From Methanomassiliicoccales archaeon (GTDB taxonomy: Archaea; Thermoplasmatota; Thermoplasmata; Methanomassiliicoccales; JACIVX01): a DNA stretch of 6,089 nt. The translations under genes and the position numbers were made by a program. Shown here piece by piece: positions 5,179-6,089 of the stretch. The notes beneath the pieces were generated by a model, which saw only the letters and a program-made list of their open reading frames with translations, made no database searches and was not told where the DNA came from. The stretch covers positions 1 to 6,089 of the forward strand of contig JAJRAH010000171.1 of assembly GCA_028679985.1 (NCBI GenBank), read 5' to 3'. How positions within the stretch are numbered: the first letter of the stretch is position 1; every line of letters begins with the position of its first letter.

Positions 5179-5832
5179 TCACTCCCTATAGCCGTATTCT
5201 CCCACCAGTGGGACGAACACGCATCCGCCGAGATTCTCTTGAATGAACTCGTTGCCTTTCCTCACGACCAGGATGAGATCTTGGTACCATCTCCCTCCGA
5301 CGGGGACCAGAAGCTTTCCTCCTTCCGCGAGCTGCTCCTTCAAAGGCTCCGGGACGGAGGGGGCAGCAGCCGCGACGGATATCCTGTCGTACGGAGCAAA
5401 TTCTGGCAGGCCCTTGGAGCCGTCCGCGATGATCACGGTCACCAGTTCCGAGTATCCCGCATCTTGGAGATTCCTTCTCGCCTTCGCTGCAAGGGTTTCG
5501 ATCCTTTCGACAGAGTAAATGTGTCCGTCAGGACGAATCATCTCCGCCATGACTGCGGCATGATACCCCGAGCCGCCCCCAATCTCGAGCACCTTGAGAC
5601 CCCTCCTGAGATCGAGGTTCTCGACCATCATACCGACCATGTGCGGAGCCGATATCGTCTGCCCCTCCCCGATGTAGAGCGGGCTGTCCTGGTATGAGTT
5701 CGCCTGGAGCTCCTGGGGCACGAACAAGTGACGGGGAACCGTCTCCATGGCGAGGCTGACCTCCGGTCTGGAGACGTATCCATGCTCCAGAAGACGCTTG
5801 ACCATCCTTGACCTCTGCTCGTCGAAGCTCAT
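5179..5832 (-). CDS. pcm: Protein-L-isoaspartate O-methyltransferase
   Basis: It methylates L-isoaspartyl residues in damaged proteins with S-adenosylmethionine, starting their repair in the cytoplasm. The 217-residue protein is full length for the family. Motifs in order: the substrate-side segment YQDSPLYIGEGQTISAPHM (47-65) with conserved S61; SAM-binding motif I VLEIGGGSGYHAAV (81-94); the acidic post-I ending SVER (97-100); ADGSKGLPEFAPYDRI (126-141); GGKLLVPVG (161-169); and the C-terminal FVPLVGEYGY (206-215). All are canonical. The ATG at 5832 follows the upstream partial gene by 9 nt on the same strand, so the two are very likely co-transcribed. No clear Shine-Dalgarno is visible; the short spacer contains an out-of-frame ATGAAATGA that cannot be the start. 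Confidence 0.96.
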   Translation of the reverse strand: MSFDEQRSRMVKRLLEHGYVSRPEVSLAMETVPRHLFVPQELQANSYQDSPLYIGEGQTISAPHMVGMMVENLDLRRGLKVLEIGGGSGYHAAVMAEMIRPDGHIYSVERIETLAAKARRNLQDAGYSELVTVIIADGSKGLPEFAPYDRISVAAAAPSVPEPLKEQLAEGGKLLVPVGGRWYQDLILVVRKGNEFIQENLGGCVFVPLVGEYGYRE

Positions 5833-5841
5833 TTCATCGTC

Positions 5842-6087
5842 TCAGGCGTACGTTGTTCTGACAGACTTCGCGTAGATCCGCACGATATCTCTAGCCTGGG
5901 CGCCGCCCTCCCTTACCGTCCCCGTCCGTGTCTTTATGTTATGTATAACTACATTGTGGGCTCCGACAGTCATGAGGTCCCCGACGAAGAACTCCTCCTC
6001 TGGAAGCGCAACGACCTCCGCCGGAATCGTCTTGCTAACCTTATTGATCGATATCTTGACCTTGATCTTGTCGAATTTCTTCGCCCA
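5842..6087 (-). CDS. HVO_0476-like archaeal zinc-finger family protein, C-terminal part (cut by window edge)
   Basis: An open minus-strand frame enters at the right edge and ends at a TGA at 5842-5844, giving the last 81 residues of a protein. It contains KVKISINKVSKTIPAEVVAL, an EEFFVGD turn, then TVGAHNVVIHNIKTRTG, and ends with ARDIVRIYAKSVRTTYA. The pattern of short beta strands with Lys/Arg-rich turns and an (A)xDIVRIYA segment resembles the C-terminal half of the archaeal HVO_0476 family. Those proteins have an N-terminal Cys-rich zinc finger, which would lie outside the window and cannot be seen. In haloarchaea, as I recall, this family lies next to pcm, as here. The stop is 9 nt before pcm. 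That it is coding is well supported by the open frame and tight spacing; the family name is recognition without a search. Function is unknown. Confidence 0.7.
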   Translation of the reverse strand, partial: WAKKFDKIKVKISINKVSKTIPAEVVALPEEEFFVGDLMTVGAHNVVIHNIKTRTGTVREGGAQARDIVRIYAKSVRTTYA

Positions 6088-6089
6088 AA

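Noticed and set aside
1..6089. CRISPR array, insertion sequence, toxin-antitoxin or phage module
   Set aside because: I saw no regularly spaced repeats, terminal inverted repeats, transposase, integrase or paired small genes anywhere in the window.

Overview
This window comes from an archaeon. It encodes ribosomal protein S17e, a family found in archaea and eukaryotes but not bacteria. Several genes sit about 26 nt downstream of archaeal TATA boxes, with no room for a long 5' leader. The mix of genes (ThyX, an archaeal-type TraB protein, a pcm gene next to an HVO_0476-like zinc-finger protein) and the leaderless-looking promoters suggest a moderately GC-rich Thermoplasmatota-like euryarchaeon. 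That placement is inference. The archaeal assignment itself is firm. Coding density is very high and no stretch over 300 bases lacks a gene.

Layout, left to right. Positions 1-38 hold the 5' part of a tRNA on the minus strand, cut by the window edge inside its anticodon; the three bases visible there are GCG, so it is probably tRNA-Arg. Its TATA box lies at 61-67. Positions 80-2708 hold a compact minus-strand operon for an ABC-2 type exporter: one ATPase followed by two different permeases, with 4-nt and 10-nt overlaps. Upstream on the same strand are rps17e (2752-2943) and the flavin-dependent thymidylate synthase gene thyX (2984-3661). The stop codon of thyX lies inside the TATA box of rps17e. 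Next is a TraB/PrgY-family gene (3704-4429), also on the minus strand. It is divergent from a plus-strand HAD-superfamily phosphatase gene (4482-5156). Both start codons lie about 26 nt from one central AT-rich element. Pcm, the protein-L-isoaspartate methyltransferase (5179-5832, minus), converges on the HAD gene. It follows by 9 nt the 3' part of a minus-strand gene resembling the HVO_0476 zinc-finger family, which runs off the right edge.

Functionally this is mostly core housekeeping: translation (tRNA, S17e), dTMP synthesis (ThyX) and protein repair (Pcm). The less defined parts are the exporter of unknown substrate, the TraB protein and the HAD hydrolase. I found no CRISPR array, insertion sequence, toxin-antitoxin pair, defence island or phage module. 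I do not see a clear new biological system. The points most worth a second look are the symmetric shared divergent promoter, the apparently leaderless tRNA promoter, the TATA/stop-codon overlap, the unusual Q-loop of the exporter ATPase and the TraB protein without a membrane domain.
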